Positions 26,976-37,650 are shown, counted from the stretch's first letter. The stretch is DNA of 64,000 nt from Akkermansia sp. (GCA_017415555.1 JAFQGF010000020.1:29299-93298), one strand, 5' to 3'. Program-made: numbers and translations. The notes: a model not told the origin generated them from the sequence alone.

Positions 26976-29900
26976 TCAGTTTTTGTCAGGTTTGGTGAAG
27001 GGAACAAGGGATTGTAGCACTTTTTCCGGTGGAAGGGAAGCAGAGAGTTGGAGTGAGCCGCACTCGGAACTACCCTTTCGGAGGATGCACGCGGGGAGTA
27101 ATGACATGGCGGCGTTGCTGTTGTCGGAATCGATGGCCTGTGCCATCGGTGTGTTTTCCGGGGCTAAGCCCGGCGCCATCGTCTGCTCCAGTTGCAGCAA
27201 TGCTGCGCGATCTTCATTGCTGAGCAAATCCGCTTTCAGGGGCATCAGAATATAATGGCGGCGCAGCCATTCGCCGGTTTCCGGGTACAAATCCCGGTAT
27301 AAGTTGAGCTCAAAGGGTGCCCGGCTGTTCTGTGGCATGCAGCGAGTGAGTACCAATATGGGCAGCTGGTGCTCTTCTGCAAGGCGCAGAGCTTCCTGTG
27401 GAGTGGCTGCGATGTGGGGCGCAAGGTGCCTCAGGTTTGTCGGCTCAGCACAGAATTGGCAGACGATTTCTTTGTCCTGTTTATTCAATTCAGGGGAAGC
27501 GGAGTGCAGCGTTCTGATATTGTTGCCCTGTTTCAGGTACAGGACATACTGGGCAGGAGCGCTGAGGTCAACATCGGCGCTCAGGAGAGTTCCGCAGCTG
27601 AGCTGCGGCCCGGTTTTGAGCGGTTGCGGCTGGTGGACAGGTGTTTCTGCGGGCTGCTGCTCTGTTTTTTGTGCAGGGAGGCCTGCGCACTGCCCATAGC
27701 GCACAATGTCGGCCTGAGAGGGCGTTGTACCATAAGGTGTCGCGGTGGAAATCCCCTCTGCCACCAGATAGCGGCTGGCAAAGGCGGCTTCTTCCCACAG
27801 GCCGCTGTGGGTATAATGCTGTACCATGCGCGGGGTAATGCCGGCAGACTTTCCACCGGACAAGAGAAGCTCCGCTTTCATGACAGAGTCGGCGCTGCCC
27901 TCGGCCAGAGCCAGCTCCTCCATGCTGTCGCGGTAGGCGGCGTAGTCGAAGCTGCGGTGCACCAGCGCCAGTAGCAGAGCATCCTTGTGCAGGCGGGCTT
28001 TCTCCTGCTCATCGCGGCTCAGCAGTGCACAGGCCAGACGATAGGCCGGGGTGGTATCGGTATCTTTGTCGTCAGCCATGGTGGCAAGCAACTGCCCGGC
28101 CGCTTCCTGCTGCCCATCCTGAAGCAGTGCACGGATGAGGCGCAGGCCATTGGCGGCATATCTGCCACAGAAGCAACGTGAGGGACACTCTTTCCAATCT
28201 GCCACAGCGCGGTGTTGCCCATTGCGGAGCAGGTGGCTCACGGTTTCCGCTGCCAGCTCGCTGTCGGGGGCGGCCTTGGCTTGTTCCAGTAAGTTTGCCA
28301 CGGCATTCTGCCTGGCTTCGTCGGTAGCCGGGATGGCACCGCTGATGGTGGCGGCCAGCAGGAGGGTGTCGCCCAGCTCATCCTCTAGTGCCAGGCGTGC
28401 CAGATTCATTTCTGCCGCCAGTCCCATGGCCTCGCCATAGTGCTCCAATGGCTCTGCTTCTCCTTCGTAGTGCGTAAACAGGGTAAGTAATGTGCGCGGG
28501 CTGAAATCGCGCAGCTCCCGCTGGCAGATAACAAGCGGCCACAGCCGGTGGCGATTCAGCAGCCGGGCAAGTTGCCCGCAGGATGCCTGCATGGCAGTGT
28601 GGGCGTCCGATTTTTCCTGCAAGGCCAGCAGGAGGGTGAGGCGGTGCAGAAGCAGCTCTACCGGGGCGGTTAGTTTGTCTTGTCCGCGTTCGATGCGGAA
28701 GTTTTCGCTTTCCTCATCGAAGGAAATATTTATTCCGTCTTCGTCCAGAGCCAGAGCGATACGCTGGTAAACGGGAAGGGTGAGGTCCCGCACCACGGGA
28801 CGCACGCTGTCGCACTTACTGAGCAGGTTGCACAGCAAGGCTCCGCGCATGCCGTGGACTTCCAGGGTATTCAGATGGGTGCCGAGTTCTTTCAGATCGG
28901 TGGCAAATGCGGCTTGCAGCGTTTCCGGCTTCTCATCCGCCAGTCCGAGCAGCTCCGGCTTCCACTGAGGCAGGGTGACTGCGGAGGCATCCGGCCACCG
29001 GGCGGGGTTGGTCTCCTTGCTGACCGGCTGCCAGATGTTATTCTGAGCTCCGGCTGCCAGCAGACAGCGGGTCCCCAGGGCACCCAGCTCGGGCGGCAGC
29101 TTGGCCACTTGTTCGCGTGTGGTGCTTTCTTCTCCGGCGAGCGCGGAATAGCAGCAGGTCGGCACCTCTGCCAGGTAGCCGCCATTCTGTGCGATGCCTC
29201 TGCCATTCAGGTAGGCGGGCAAGGAGTCCGGTGTGCGGCGCAGTAGTTCGAAGCCGAAAAGGCGGAGGTGGCGTGCCAAGGGCAGAACTTCGGGGGCATT
29301 CTGCCAGGTCAGTTCATGCAGCAGGCAGTTGGCAATGCCGTTTTCTCGCTCTTTCCGTGCTACCGGCATGCCATTGAGAGCGCCAGCGGCTAGTACAAAG
29401 GGGCGCAGGGATGGGTGGCGGGAGAAGATGCGTTCCTCTTGTTTCGGGGTGAGCTGAATTTCTTTCAGCCCCCGGAATTCCTTCATGAACAGGCGGGCGT
29501 AGGCGGCCTGGATTTTGCTGCTGTTGTGGACGTTGAGCCATTTGGAGAGGGCGTTGCTGAGCACTTGTATTTCCGGCTCGGTGAGGTTCTCTTCCTCCTC
29601 CAGCCAGCGGTAGATTCCCAGTGCCAGCTCCTGACCGCGCGGATTGCCACGCAGGAAATCCCGCATGCGCAGAATGAAGGCTCGCCCGGGGGCCCCCTTG
29701 ACGCCGCTAAGCAGGTTGCGGTAGCGCAGCAGGGGGGAGATTGTTACATACTGCTTGCCGGTGTAGGTAAAGCCGGGGGATTTGATGACGGCGTTCACGC
29801 CATCGCAATCCTGGGCCAGGGCGCAGTATGCGTCCTCGTCGTCGGGGTGCTGCAGCAGGTGTTCGAGTTGTTCCTGAGCACGGACTTCTTCTGTGGAGCA

Positions 29901-30083
29901 GGTGCGTTGCAGCCAGCCGGCTTCCTTGCTGCTTTCGTTCGCAAACCAGTCCGCCGCTGTTATATCTCCCGCTGTCGGGGGCGTGACTGGGTCTTTGTAA
30001 GCATCCAGCAGCAGAGCTCCGGCTTGTGGCAGCAGGGTCAGCATGCTTCCGAGCAGGATTTTATGTAGGGGGAAAGTGTTCAT
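26976..30083 (-). CDS. Cassette protein A1: large secreted helical protein
   Basis: A 1,035-residue secreted protein of a family I do not recognise, with three paralogues in this window. The signal peptide is MNTFPLHKILLGSMLTLLPQAGA. The first 800 residues are mostly helical, possibly TPR/HEAT-like. Family blocks include WPDASAVTLPQWKPELLGLADEK, LWPLVICQRELRDFSP followed by HYEGE, LIRALLQDGQQEAAGQLL, and YLVAEGISTATPYG. The C-terminus has a thioredoxin-like segment (ATPQEALRLAEEHQLPILVLTR) without CxxC; the SHD1-like segment seen in A2 and A3 is not recognisable here. It overlaps B1 by 4 bases and is followed after 1 base by the PDZ gene, so A1 is the last A in the transcript. Confidence 0.85.
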   Translation of the reverse strand: MNTFPLHKILLGSMLTLLPQAGALLLDAYKDPVTPPTAGDITAADWFANESSKEAGWLQRTCSTEEVRAQEQLEHLLQHPDDEDAYCALAQDCDGVNAVIKSPGFTYTGKQYVTISPLLRYRNLLSGVKGAPGRAFILRMRDFLRGNPRGQELALGIYRWLEEEENLTEPEIQVLSNALSKWLNVHNSSKIQAAYARLFMKEFRGLKEIQLTPKQEERIFSRHPSLRPFVLAAGALNGMPVARKERENGIANCLLHELTWQNAPEVLPLARHLRLFGFELLRRTPDSLPAYLNGRGIAQNGGYLAEVPTCCYSALAGEESTTREQVAKLPPELGALGTRCLLAAGAQNNIWQPVSKETNPARWPDASAVTLPQWKPELLGLADEKPETLQAAFATDLKELGTHLNTLEVHGMRGALLCNLLSKCDSVRPVVRDLTLPVYQRIALALDEDGINISFDEESENFRIERGQDKLTAPVELLLHRLTLLLALQEKSDAHTAMQASCGQLARLLNRHRLWPLVICQRELRDFSPRTLLTLFTHYEGEAEPLEHYGEAMGLAAEMNLARLALEDELGDTLLLAATISGAIPATDEARQNAVANLLEQAKAAPDSELAAETVSHLLRNGQHRAVADWKECPSRCFCGRYAANGLRLIRALLQDGQQEAAGQLLATMADDKDTDTTPAYRLACALLSRDEQEKARLHKDALLLALVHRSFDYAAYRDSMEELALAEGSADSVMKAELLLSGGKSAGITPRMVQHYTHSGLWEEAAFASRYLVAEGISTATPYGTTPSQADIVRYGQCAGLPAQKTEQQPAETPVHQPQPLKTGPQLSCGTLLSADVDLSAPAQYVLYLKQGNNIRTLHSASPELNKQDKEIVCQFCAEPTNLRHLAPHIAATPQEALRLAEEHQLPILVLTRCMPQNSRAPFELNLYRDLYPETGEWLRRHYILMPLKADLLSNEDRAALLQLEQTMAPGLAPENTPMAQAIDSDNSNAAMSLLPACILRKGSSECGSLQLSASLPPEKVLQSLVPFTKPDKN

Positions 30084-31129
30084 TGCAGGTTGAAATCCAG
30101 TTTTTCGGGAGTGGTGGAGAGTCTGTTGCCAATCAGGTAGATGTTGCAGCTATAGCAGCGAGAGGGGTTAGGCTCGTTGTCCCTGGCGTAGGGAAACGGC
30201 ATGAAGTGGATTCCGTGGATAATGCTGCTCTGTTCCTCGATATGGGCTTCTGCGATATGACGGGCAGTCATATTCATCTGTGCGTATTGATTCTGCGGGT
30301 TCAGCTGATAATCCAGTGCGAGCAGCTCGCGCGTCATGCTTGTGGGGTAGGCGCCATCTTCTCCTCTGTACGCCAGCAGGAAAACGTGCCGACGGCTCAG
30401 ATGCGCAGAGGCATAAGGATATTGCTTCAGGAAACTCCGGAAGGCTTTATCTGCATCGCTGCCTCGGTTGTTCAGAAACAGCACCACCACGCTCTGCCCT
30501 CGAATGGCTGCACAGGCAGCGGCTTCCTGCACGCTCTCTGCAATGGTCAGCGGGGCCGCCGGCAGTTCCTTCTGGCGTTTCAGATGCTCGTGGAGCATGT
30601 CGAGCGTTTTTTGGGTGACCGGTACGGGGCGGGCCTCGAAGCGTTCTCCGGGGTGGGACGCCTTGCGGTAAACGGGCCAGTGGCGCAGGCGCCCATCCGG
30701 CTGTACCAGGTGTACCATCAGCTCATAGTTGCTCAGTTCGGTCACTGCCAGAATCCTGCAGAGTACTTTGCCATGACGCAGGGTCTCCATTTCTGCGAAT
30801 GCATTGTCCGCCAGCCATTGGCGCACGGCTGCAAGATCCGCATCCCGCAGGTTGCGGGCGGGCACACCGAGTTGCAACCCGTACTCTGTGCGCAGCTGTA
30901 CGGTTGCCCGGCGTCCCCATTCGCCCTCCAAGGCGACAATGGCAGCCTGTATGGGGCCGGAGGGGAGCTCCCATGTGCGAACAGCGCCGGCTTTCAGGTA
31001 CTGTGGGTTGTTGAGGTCGAGTTTTGGGGACCCGAACTCTGCTGCTTTGGCAAAGCCGCCGTCCTGAGCCTGCGCCAAGCCGCAGAGCAGCAGGGCACAA
31101 GCACTTATTGTGGAGAATAATCGTTTCAT
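30080..31129 (-). CDS. Cassette protein B1: secreted SHD1-like plus thioredoxin-like protein
   Basis: A 349-residue secreted protein. The signal peptide ends near QAQ and is followed by the B-family signature FAKAAEFGSPKL (residues 26-37). Residues 50-107 resemble an SHD1 domain: RTW, then a hydrophobic strand (IQAAIVALEG), ATVQLRTEYGLQLGVPARNL, then RDADLAAVRQW. Residues 193-258 form a thioredoxin-like segment (AESVQEAAACAAIRGQSVVVLFLNNRG, then FRSFLKQYPYA and RRHVFLLAY); where a thioredoxin would have CxxC there is NRG, so redox activity is not expected. It overlaps C1 and A1 by 4 bases each. The C-terminus has a YSCN pair-like Cys site. Confidence 0.84.
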   Translation of the reverse strand: MKRLFSTISACALLLCGLAQAQDGGFAKAAEFGSPKLDLNNPQYLKAGAVRTWELPSGPIQAAIVALEGEWGRRATVQLRTEYGLQLGVPARNLRDADLAAVRQWLADNAFAEMETLRHGKVLCRILAVTELSNYELMVHLVQPDGRLRHWPVYRKASHPGERFEARPVPVTQKTLDMLHEHLKRQKELPAAPLTIAESVQEAAACAAIRGQSVVVLFLNNRGSDADKAFRSFLKQYPYASAHLSRRHVFLLAYRGEDGAYPTSMTRELLALDYQLNPQNQYAQMNMTARHIAEAHIEEQSSIIHGIHFMPFPYARDNEPNPSRCYSCNIYLIGNRLSTTPEKLDFNLQ

Positions 31130-32277
31130 TGAGGAAGATAGAAATAACAGTAGATAAGGTGAACCTTGCGGAGGTGTTTACCCTGCAGGCGTCCTCCGTA
31201 GGCCAGGGCGTACACAACGGGCTTATTGAATTTGTTGCGCTGCAGGATTTTGGGAGGCTGAACAAAGAGCGCATCTTCTCCGAATATGCTCTGTGAGAAC
31301 TCGTTGAGGAAGTCTGCGTAGTTGCTGCGGTTGACGTGGGGTGGGAAGCTGAAGGCGGTTTCCGGTGTGCGTCCATCGCCCTCGCCCAAATCATGCTTTT
31401 TGCGGAATTCTGCCAGTGCCGGGGCCACGGCGTCCCAGCGGCTTGCCACGAGCTTGCGGATGTCGGGGTGGTTGGTGTGGGAAGCCCGTCGGTCGAAGTA
31501 GGTGCGGCGGTAGTATTCGCTGTAGAGGTTGGCAAAGAAGTTATCCGGCCTGCGTATGAGGCGTTCCTCCAGATTGCCGAATTCGTAGAAGGCGCGTTCG
31601 TAGAGCAGCTGCAGTTGGGGACGCGCGGCGATGACCATGGCATCGAACTGCATGAGCGCGACCGGACTCTGCTGCAGAGCCTCTATGCCCGGCTGTGCTT
31701 TATCGATAAGAGCCAGGAGGGTTGTGTCAAAGTTTTCCTCCGTTTCCCATTTTTTGAGGTTGGTGTTGCGGCGCAGACACTCAAAAACTTCTGCCACAGC
31801 GCGAAGCGTTGTGGCATCTGCTTCGCTCAGCGGGCTGTCTATCTGTGCGTCATTGAAAGCTGCTGTGCGATTCGTCAGTGCCAGGTACAGACGCACGGAG
31901 CCGTGGCAATTCTGCTTCATCTGCTCATCTTTCAGCTTCTGGTAGCGTCCGAGGGGGAGGTGGCGCAGAGCCAGCCGCAGTTTGCCCTTGCTGAAGAGGG
32001 CTGTAACCGTGGCTCCGGCCTGCTCCAGCGTCTGTGAGGCGGTGGTCATGAGGGCGTGCTGCCGGTGCACCTCGAGCACCAGCGGGGCAGCTGCATCGGC
32101 CGAGGTGCGGTCTTGAGCTGCTTCCAGTGCGGCGTTGGCGGCGTAGAGAGCCTTGCTCATCTGTTCTGCCTGAGAATGGAAAGCCGCCAGTTGAGTAGCG
32201 TAAGGGAGTGGTGCTTTCTGCTGTGCTATGGCAGAGCAGCTGATGGCGATGAAAAGGGAGATGACAGCGCGTTTCAT
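31126..32277 (-). CDS. Cassette protein C1: secreted protein with GCHGS-type motif
   Basis: A 383-residue secreted protein of unknown family. The signal peptide is MKRAVISLFIAISCSAIAQ. A helical N-terminal half contains the ADAA block (TSADAAAPLVLEVHRQH) and NCHGSVRLYLALTNR at residues 123-137, conserved in all four C proteins (C4 has CHDS). Then comes the block SPLSEADATTLRAVAEVF. The C-terminal third carries GDGRTPETAFSFPP, shared with C2 and C3. The last 50 residues are strand-rich. It starts 59 bases after the end of the split A2 gene and overlaps B1 by 4 bases. Confidence 0.82.
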   Translation of the reverse strand: MKRAVISLFIAISCSAIAQQKAPLPYATQLAAFHSQAEQMSKALYAANAALEAAQDRTSADAAAPLVLEVHRQHALMTTASQTLEQAGATVTALFSKGKLRLALRHLPLGRYQKLKDEQMKQNCHGSVRLYLALTNRTAAFNDAQIDSPLSEADATTLRAVAEVFECLRRNTNLKKWETEENFDTTLLALIDKAQPGIEALQQSPVALMQFDAMVIAARPQLQLLYERAFYEFGNLEERLIRRPDNFFANLYSEYYRRTYFDRRASHTNHPDIRKLVASRWDAVAPALAEFRKKHDLGEGDGRTPETAFSFPPHVNRSNYADFLNEFSQSIFGEDALFVQPPKILQRNKFNKPVVYALAYGGRLQGKHLRKVHLIYCYFYLPQ

Positions 32278-32336
32278 GGTAATTTATGAATTGGTGGGGA
32301 GTGTGCGTTGATTTTCCGGCTTGCGGCAGTGTTCTA

Positions 32337-35300
32337 TTACCTGAGAGTGCTGCGCCTTCGGCATGTCTGCAACTCAACGCTGCCATCCCGCAGCAGAATA
32401 CCCACCCGGAACTCACCACGGCACGCTTCCATGTATTTCTGGCGCTCATCCGGCACGGCTTTGAGTAACTTGCCGTACGTTTTTTCATAGTAGGGGTAAT
32501 TGCTCGGCTCCTCTTTCCATTGCCAGGTCTGCATGCCATTGGCTTTCTCCCATTCGCGGATGTAAGCTGCAGGAGATTCTGCCAATGTATGTTCTGCAAT
32601 GAGTTGCGAGCTTCCATCGGGCATGCGCAGGCGCAGGCCATTCACCATGCCTTTGTGGACGCTGAGCAGCTGTCCGGAAATGGTGCTGCCGTCTTTCAGC
32701 TTCCAATCGCGTGCCGGGAGAGCGGCCAGTAAATCCGCTTCTTTCGGCAGAGTTTGTGGCTGCGGAGGTACCGGCTTCGGTACCGGCAATGCCAGCAGTC
32801 GGCTGGCCGTGGATTCTGCCGGGGTGCCTTTAATGCCTGCCAGAGCTTTTTCTGCCAGTTGTGCATTGTTATTGAGCTTGCTGCGGCAGATATCCGCAAA
32901 GGCTCGGTAGTAGCAAATCTGGGCGTGATCCGGTATTTTACCATATGGAGTAGCGGAGGTGAGCCCTTCTGCCAGCAGGTATTCGTAGGCAAAGACGGCC
33001 TCGTTCCATTTCCCCTCTGTGGCAAAGCGCATGGCCAGTTCGGGGGTAATGCCGGCGGACTTGCCCCAGGTGTGCAGCAATTCGCTCTTTATCACGTTTT
33101 CGTACTGAGAGCCGTGGGCGGCCTGGTCTTCCAGGTAGGCGCAATAGGCATCGTAATCTACAGGGCGGTGCAGTATGGCCAGCAGCAAGGCATCCCGATG
33201 CAGCTGGGCTGCTTTTTCCGGCGTGTCGGCCATCAGAGCCAGTGCTTCGCGGTAAGCCGGTGTGGTGTCGGTCTCCGCGTGGGCGGACATGGCGGTTAGC
33301 ATCCGGTGGGCTTCATCCTGCTGCCCACGGCGCAGCAGCTCGCGGATGAGGTGCAGCCCCACGGTGGAATAGTTGCCGCACAGATAACGAGCCGGACAAT
33401 CTTTCCACTCCAGAATGGGAGCCGTGATGCCCCAGCGCGTCAGGTGCATGAGGATGGTGCCGGTAAGCTCGGCAGAAATATTGCCGGCATGCTGTTTGGC
33501 CAGCTCCATGAAGGCCTGTATGGCTTCGTTGCGCTGTTCTTCTGTGGCAGGCAGGGCGCGGCTGATATAGGCCGCCCGCAGCAGGTTGAGACCGAGGTCA
33601 TCCTCATTTCCCAGGCGGGCAATACGCATTTCATATTCCATCCCCAGTGCTTCGCCGTAGTCAAACAGCGGCGCGCTTTCCCCTTCGTAGTGAGAGAAGA
33701 GTGTCAGCAGTGCCAGGGGGGCTGAAGCCTCGCAGTTCCCGCTGGCAGATGACCAGCGGCCAGAGATTGTGGCGGTTGAGGAGGCGTGCCAGTTGACGGC
33801 AGTTGGCTTGCAGTTGCCCGGCGTGCCCGTCTTTCTCCAGCATGGCCAGTTGCAGGGTGAGGCGGTGCATTAGCTGGGGTACCTTGCACAATGCCTCATT
33901 GACGATGGGATTACTTGTCCGGTAGGAATCCTCAATGCCGATGGCGTACTCCTTTGTAAAGTCCACGGTCAGCCCATCTTCCTCGAAATGCAGGGCAATG
34001 CGGGGATAGACTGGTATCGTCAAATCGGCGTGGCCGGGGCGTACGCGATAGCATTCGTCCAGTGCGTCTGCCAGCAGAATGCCGGCATAACCCTGGTCGC
34101 GGGAAGAGGCAAAATGTTTCTCCAGCGCTTGCAAATCTGCCTCCCAGGCTGTCTGCACCGTGTCCGGGTGGTTGTCCGCCAGTCCCAGAAAATCGGGTTT
34201 CCACTGTGGCAGTTGCACGGCGGAGGCATCCGGCCAGTCTGGTGACGTTCCGTTGATGCTGACGCGTACCGGTTCCCAAGTGGAGGCACCGGTACCCAGC
34301 GCCAGCAGACAACGCGGAGCCAGTGCCTTGAGTTCGGCCGGTAGTTGAGCCAGCTGTGCTCGCAGTGTTGTTTCAGCTTCTGCCGCTGTGGCAAAGCTGT
34401 GCACCTTCAGCGCCGTCAGGGCACAAGCCGGTGTGCGCCAGGTAGTGCCCGATGTTCTTGTTCCATCTGAGCTTATTGTGATAACTTGTTGTCCGGAGGA
34501 TTTTCTGCTGCGGGCACCTTGCTGGGTAATTCCCTTGTAAATGAGATAATCCGGCAGAGTTTCCGGTTGGAGGCTCATCAGGCGGAATCCGGCATTGCCG
34601 CTCAGCTGTGCCAATTGCAGTGCACAGGCAGTATCGCGCCATAACATGGGGTAGAGTAAGTTCGAGTAGCGATTCTCGCTTTGTGGCATATAGCGGCATA
34701 CACTATTACGGAGGGCGCTTTCGGCATGCAGAAACTTCATGTAGCTGCCGCCGCTTTTTGCCATTTGCTCTGCCTGTCTATCGGTGATAATGATGGGCTG
34801 ACCACCTCGGAAATTCTGAATCTGCAGTCGCATGAGCGCACTGTAGATGATGCTTCTGCCGGCTCCGTTATACCAGGCATTGAGGAAGTGTTCCAGGACG
34901 AGGAGCTCTTCAAAGGTGAGAGAGTCGTCCTGCATAATCCAGATGAGAATTTCCTGCAGCTGCTTGTGGTAGCTGTCGTTGTTGCGTTGAATATCGCGTA
35001 GTTTCAGATGAAATCTCCTGCCGGGATATCGGCGATTGAGCTTGAGCATCAGTTTGTTGTTCCGGTTGAGTGCGTGGTATCTCTGCAGCTCCACTGTTTT
35101 TTCATAGTCCTCTTCGCTACAGTATTCCCGTGAACGTGCAAACTTCATCAACTCGGCGTTTCTGTCGGTCAGCTCGCAGAGTTGGCAATAGAGGTCATCA
35201 TCATTGAGATTGTTCAGAAAACGTGTAAGCAGCTCCATCTGTTGTGCTGCTTCGAGGTTGGTGGCTTGCAGAATACTGAGGCGGTAGCTGTAATTTTCTA

Positions 35301-35433
35301 TCCAGGGAAAATCCTGCGCAAGGATAACCTCCCCGGGCAGTGCTTTCTGCGTAGTGGTGTAGAGGTATGTAATCTCCCCCGAAAGGGGAAGTGCCATCAG
35401 TAGTGCCTGGCAAAGAAGAAGTCTCGCTTTCAT
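32337..35433 (-). pseudogene. Cassette protein A2, split by a frameshift in a C homopolymer
   Basis: Two open frames together encode one A-family protein of about 1,030 residues. The first (35433 to 33661) has a signal peptide (MKARLLLCQALLMALPLSG) and runs to RELRGFSPPG, where the other A proteins have RELRGFS followed by a Leu-rich helix and HYEGE. In the second frame (to 32337) the expected continuation reads L-A-L-L-T-L-F-S-HYEGE from the same position. The shift is one base in a run of six C on the minus strand (33716-33721); five C would restore the frame. The second part has an SHD1-like segment (LPARDWKLKDGSTISGQL) but lacks the thioredoxin-like tail found in A1 and A3. It could be a real inactivation, a phase-variable switch or a sequencing error. 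Confidence 0.8.
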
Positions 35434-35452
35434 TGTGGTACAGCGTTAAGAA

Positions 35453-36454
35453 TCAGTTGATAAAAAGATTAACATCGTGTTTTAACGGCTGATTCAGCGG
35501 GTGTTTCCATCCGCAGGTGTAGATTTTCTGTGGCATAACTTTGCTGCCCGGGAAATAGTGCAGGGTTGCTCCACGGAAAGCATCCGGGCGCTTCGGAGGT
35601 AACACGGTTATACCCGAGCTTTCCAGCATGCGACAGAGGCTGTTAAGCTCGTTCTGGTGCTCCGGATGGTATAGTCCGTTGTCATCGGTGTACGCAATGA
35701 GAAATACGTGTCTCTGCGCCCAGGCGGAAACGAGTTTTTTGTCCTTCAGGAGTTCTCGGAAGGCCAGGTCGTAAGTGCTGCCCCGCCGATTAAGATTCAG
35801 GAGAACAACACTGACTCCGCGTTGTAGTATGTACAGTACCGCTTCGTTGGCACTTTCCGCCACGGGAAGCGGGCGTTCCGGAGCCGGGGTGTTTTTCACA
35901 CGCTCGGCTTCTTCCCTCAGGAGCTTGAGTGTGTCCGGGTCTGCGTAGTATGAAGATGGCGAGCTGCGGGCAAATTCCGGTGTGACCTCTTTGTTGGGAA
36001 TCGGGAGAACCCAGGTTTCCCCCATGGTGTCGTAGATATGAGCAAAAATCATGTCGCCCTTAGGGGTGGTGTAGGCTGTCAGAATGCGAACCATTCGCAT
36101 GGGGTGGGCATAGAAGCGGAGTGTTACTATGCGGTTTTCCTCTTTCCATTTTTTTACAACGGCACCGTCTTCGGGATCTTCTGTCTGGAGAGCGGCACTG
36201 ATTTTTTTCCCCTCCGGGCTTTTGAAAATGCCGAAAAGTGGGGAACTGTATGGGTTGAGCCCTACGAGGCTACCCACTACGGGTTTGGCCCAGCGCTGTT
36301 TCCAACTACGCATTTCGGAGGGAACCAACAGTTCTGTCGGGCCTATATCCAGTTTGGGTGAGCCGAACTCCGCAGCCGTGGCAAAGGCTCCGGCTGCATG
36401 AGCCTGCGGCAGCAGGTGCAACAGAACAAATAGGTGGAGAAAAAAGCGTTTCAT
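35453..36454 (-). CDS. Cassette protein B2: secreted SHD1-like plus thioredoxin-like protein
   Basis: A 333-residue secreted protein. The signal peptide is MKRFFLHLFVLLHLLPQAHAA, followed by the B signature FATAAEFGSPKLDI. The SHD1-like part is more divergent than in the other copies (RSWKQRWAKPVVGSLVGL, FKSPEGKKISAAL). The thioredoxin-like part is clear: PVAESANEAVLYILQRGVSVVLLNLNRRG, then FRELLKDKKL and AQRHVFLIAYTDDNG, again with RRG in place of CxxC. It follows C2 after 2 bases and precedes A2 by 19 bases. Confidence 0.83.
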   Translation of the reverse strand: MKRFFLHLFVLLHLLPQAHAAGAFATAAEFGSPKLDIGPTELLVPSEMRSWKQRWAKPVVGSLVGLNPYSSPLFGIFKSPEGKKISAALQTEDPEDGAVVKKWKEENRIVTLRFYAHPMRMVRILTAYTTPKGDMIFAHIYDTMGETWVLPIPNKEVTPEFARSSPSSYYADPDTLKLLREEAERVKNTPAPERPLPVAESANEAVLYILQRGVSVVLLNLNRRGSTYDLAFRELLKDKKLVSAWAQRHVFLIAYTDDNGLYHPEHQNELNSLCRMLESSGITVLPPKRPDAFRGATLHYFPGSKVMPQKIYTCGWKHPLNQPLKHDVNLFIN

Positions 36455-36456
36455 GT

Positions 36457-37596
36457 CTATTTTTCGGTAGTGTAGAAGAATACGTTGGTCATGATGATGG
36501 GGTAATAATAGTCTTTACCCTCTTCCGGCAGGAGGCCGACAATGACAGGAATTCGGAGAGCCAGACTATATTTGCCTGGTGTGTTGACGAACATTTTTTC
36601 GCTGTGCGGAGCCGGGGTAAGGTGTTTCTCCCCGAATATTTCGCGCACGACTTTGTTGATGTATTCTGTTCGCTGGCTCTTTGTTAAGTTGGGGGGCAGT
36701 TCAAAGGCGGTATCGGGTGTGCGCCCATCGCCTCCACCCAGCTGATTCTTTGTGCGGAACTCTGCCAGTCGAGGTGCGGCATCTGCCCAGAGTTGCCGGC
36801 GCATCTGTTCTCCGTCGCGGCGGTCTTCTCGGAAGAACAGAAAGAAGTAACGGTGGGCGTGCTCACTGTAAAAATCTGCCATGTAAGTGGCGCGCTGGAT
36901 AAAAAAGCGTTCTATAAGCTTGCCATTGTAGAAACACCTGTAGAACTGCTCAATGTCCTTGCGGTAGCGTTCGCGCAGAGCCAACCAGTGCATGAGCCCG
37001 GCAGGGGATTGCTGCAACTGTTCTACCCCGGCTTGGGTGGCATCCACGGCTGCAAGGAACGCATCCGTGCGTTTGGGCTCTTTTTTCAGCAGTCCGATTT
37101 GGGTGAATACCAGTTCTTCCACCTGGTGGAGGGTGGCGGCATCCTGCTCACTCAGCGGGGCGGACAGCTGCTCCTCGCTGAAGCTGCCGTGCTTGCCTGC
37201 AATGGCCACGGCCAGTTTGGCAGAGCCATGGCACCCGGCTTTCAGCTCTTTGCGCAGCAGCTCATTGTAAATAGGAGCAGGCATTTTGCGCAGGTGGCCA
37301 TAGAGTGGCGTCTGCGACCAGAGTTGCTTAATGGTCTGCTCATCCGGCACCAGGGCGCGGAATTTTTCGTGCTCTGCTATGATGTCCAGAACGACCGGCA
37401 CCGCCGCATCGGCACTGGCCTTGTCTTTAATCTGCTCCAGTGCGTTGATGCCCAGATTGATTTTTGCCGAGAGCGCATCGGTGGCCTGCAGGAAAGCGCG
37501 GGCTCCCTGCTGATTGTGCAAGGGCGCGTTCTGTGCGGGGCTGATACCTGCCAGCAGCAGAAAGGCAGCAGCTGCGATGTGACGAAGATAGTTCAT
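36457..37596 (-). CDS. Cassette protein C2: secreted protein with GCHGS motif
   Basis: A 379-residue secreted protein. I chose the ATG at 37596 because it gives a clean signal peptide (MNYLRHIAAAAFLLLAGISPAQ); an upstream in-frame ATG adds 13 residues. Family blocks are KASADAAVPVVLDI, AGCHGSAKLAVAIAGKHG, APLSEQDAATLHQVEEL, a Tyr/Phe-rich helix (HRYFFLFFREDRRDGEQM) and GDGRTPDTAFELPPNL. The C-terminal 60 residues are strand-rich, as in C1. It lies 54 bases downstream of A3. Confidence 0.82.
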   Translation of the reverse strand: MNYLRHIAAAAFLLLAGISPAQNAPLHNQQGARAFLQATDALSAKINLGINALEQIKDKASADAAVPVVLDIIAEHEKFRALVPDEQTIKQLWSQTPLYGHLRKMPAPIYNELLRKELKAGCHGSAKLAVAIAGKHGSFSEEQLSAPLSEQDAATLHQVEELVFTQIGLLKKEPKRTDAFLAAVDATQAGVEQLQQSPAGLMHWLALRERYRKDIEQFYRCFYNGKLIERFFIQRATYMADFYSEHAHRYFFLFFREDRRDGEQMRRQLWADAAPRLAEFRTKNQLGGGDGRTPDTAFELPPNLTKSQRTEYINKVVREIFGEKHLTPAPHSEKMFVNTPGKYSLALRIPVIVGLLPEEGKDYYYPIIMTNVFFYTTEK

Positions 37597-37650
37597 ATCA
37601 TTGTTTAGGCGTTTGACAAAGAAAAATTGTTGCATTTTCCGTGATTTTTT

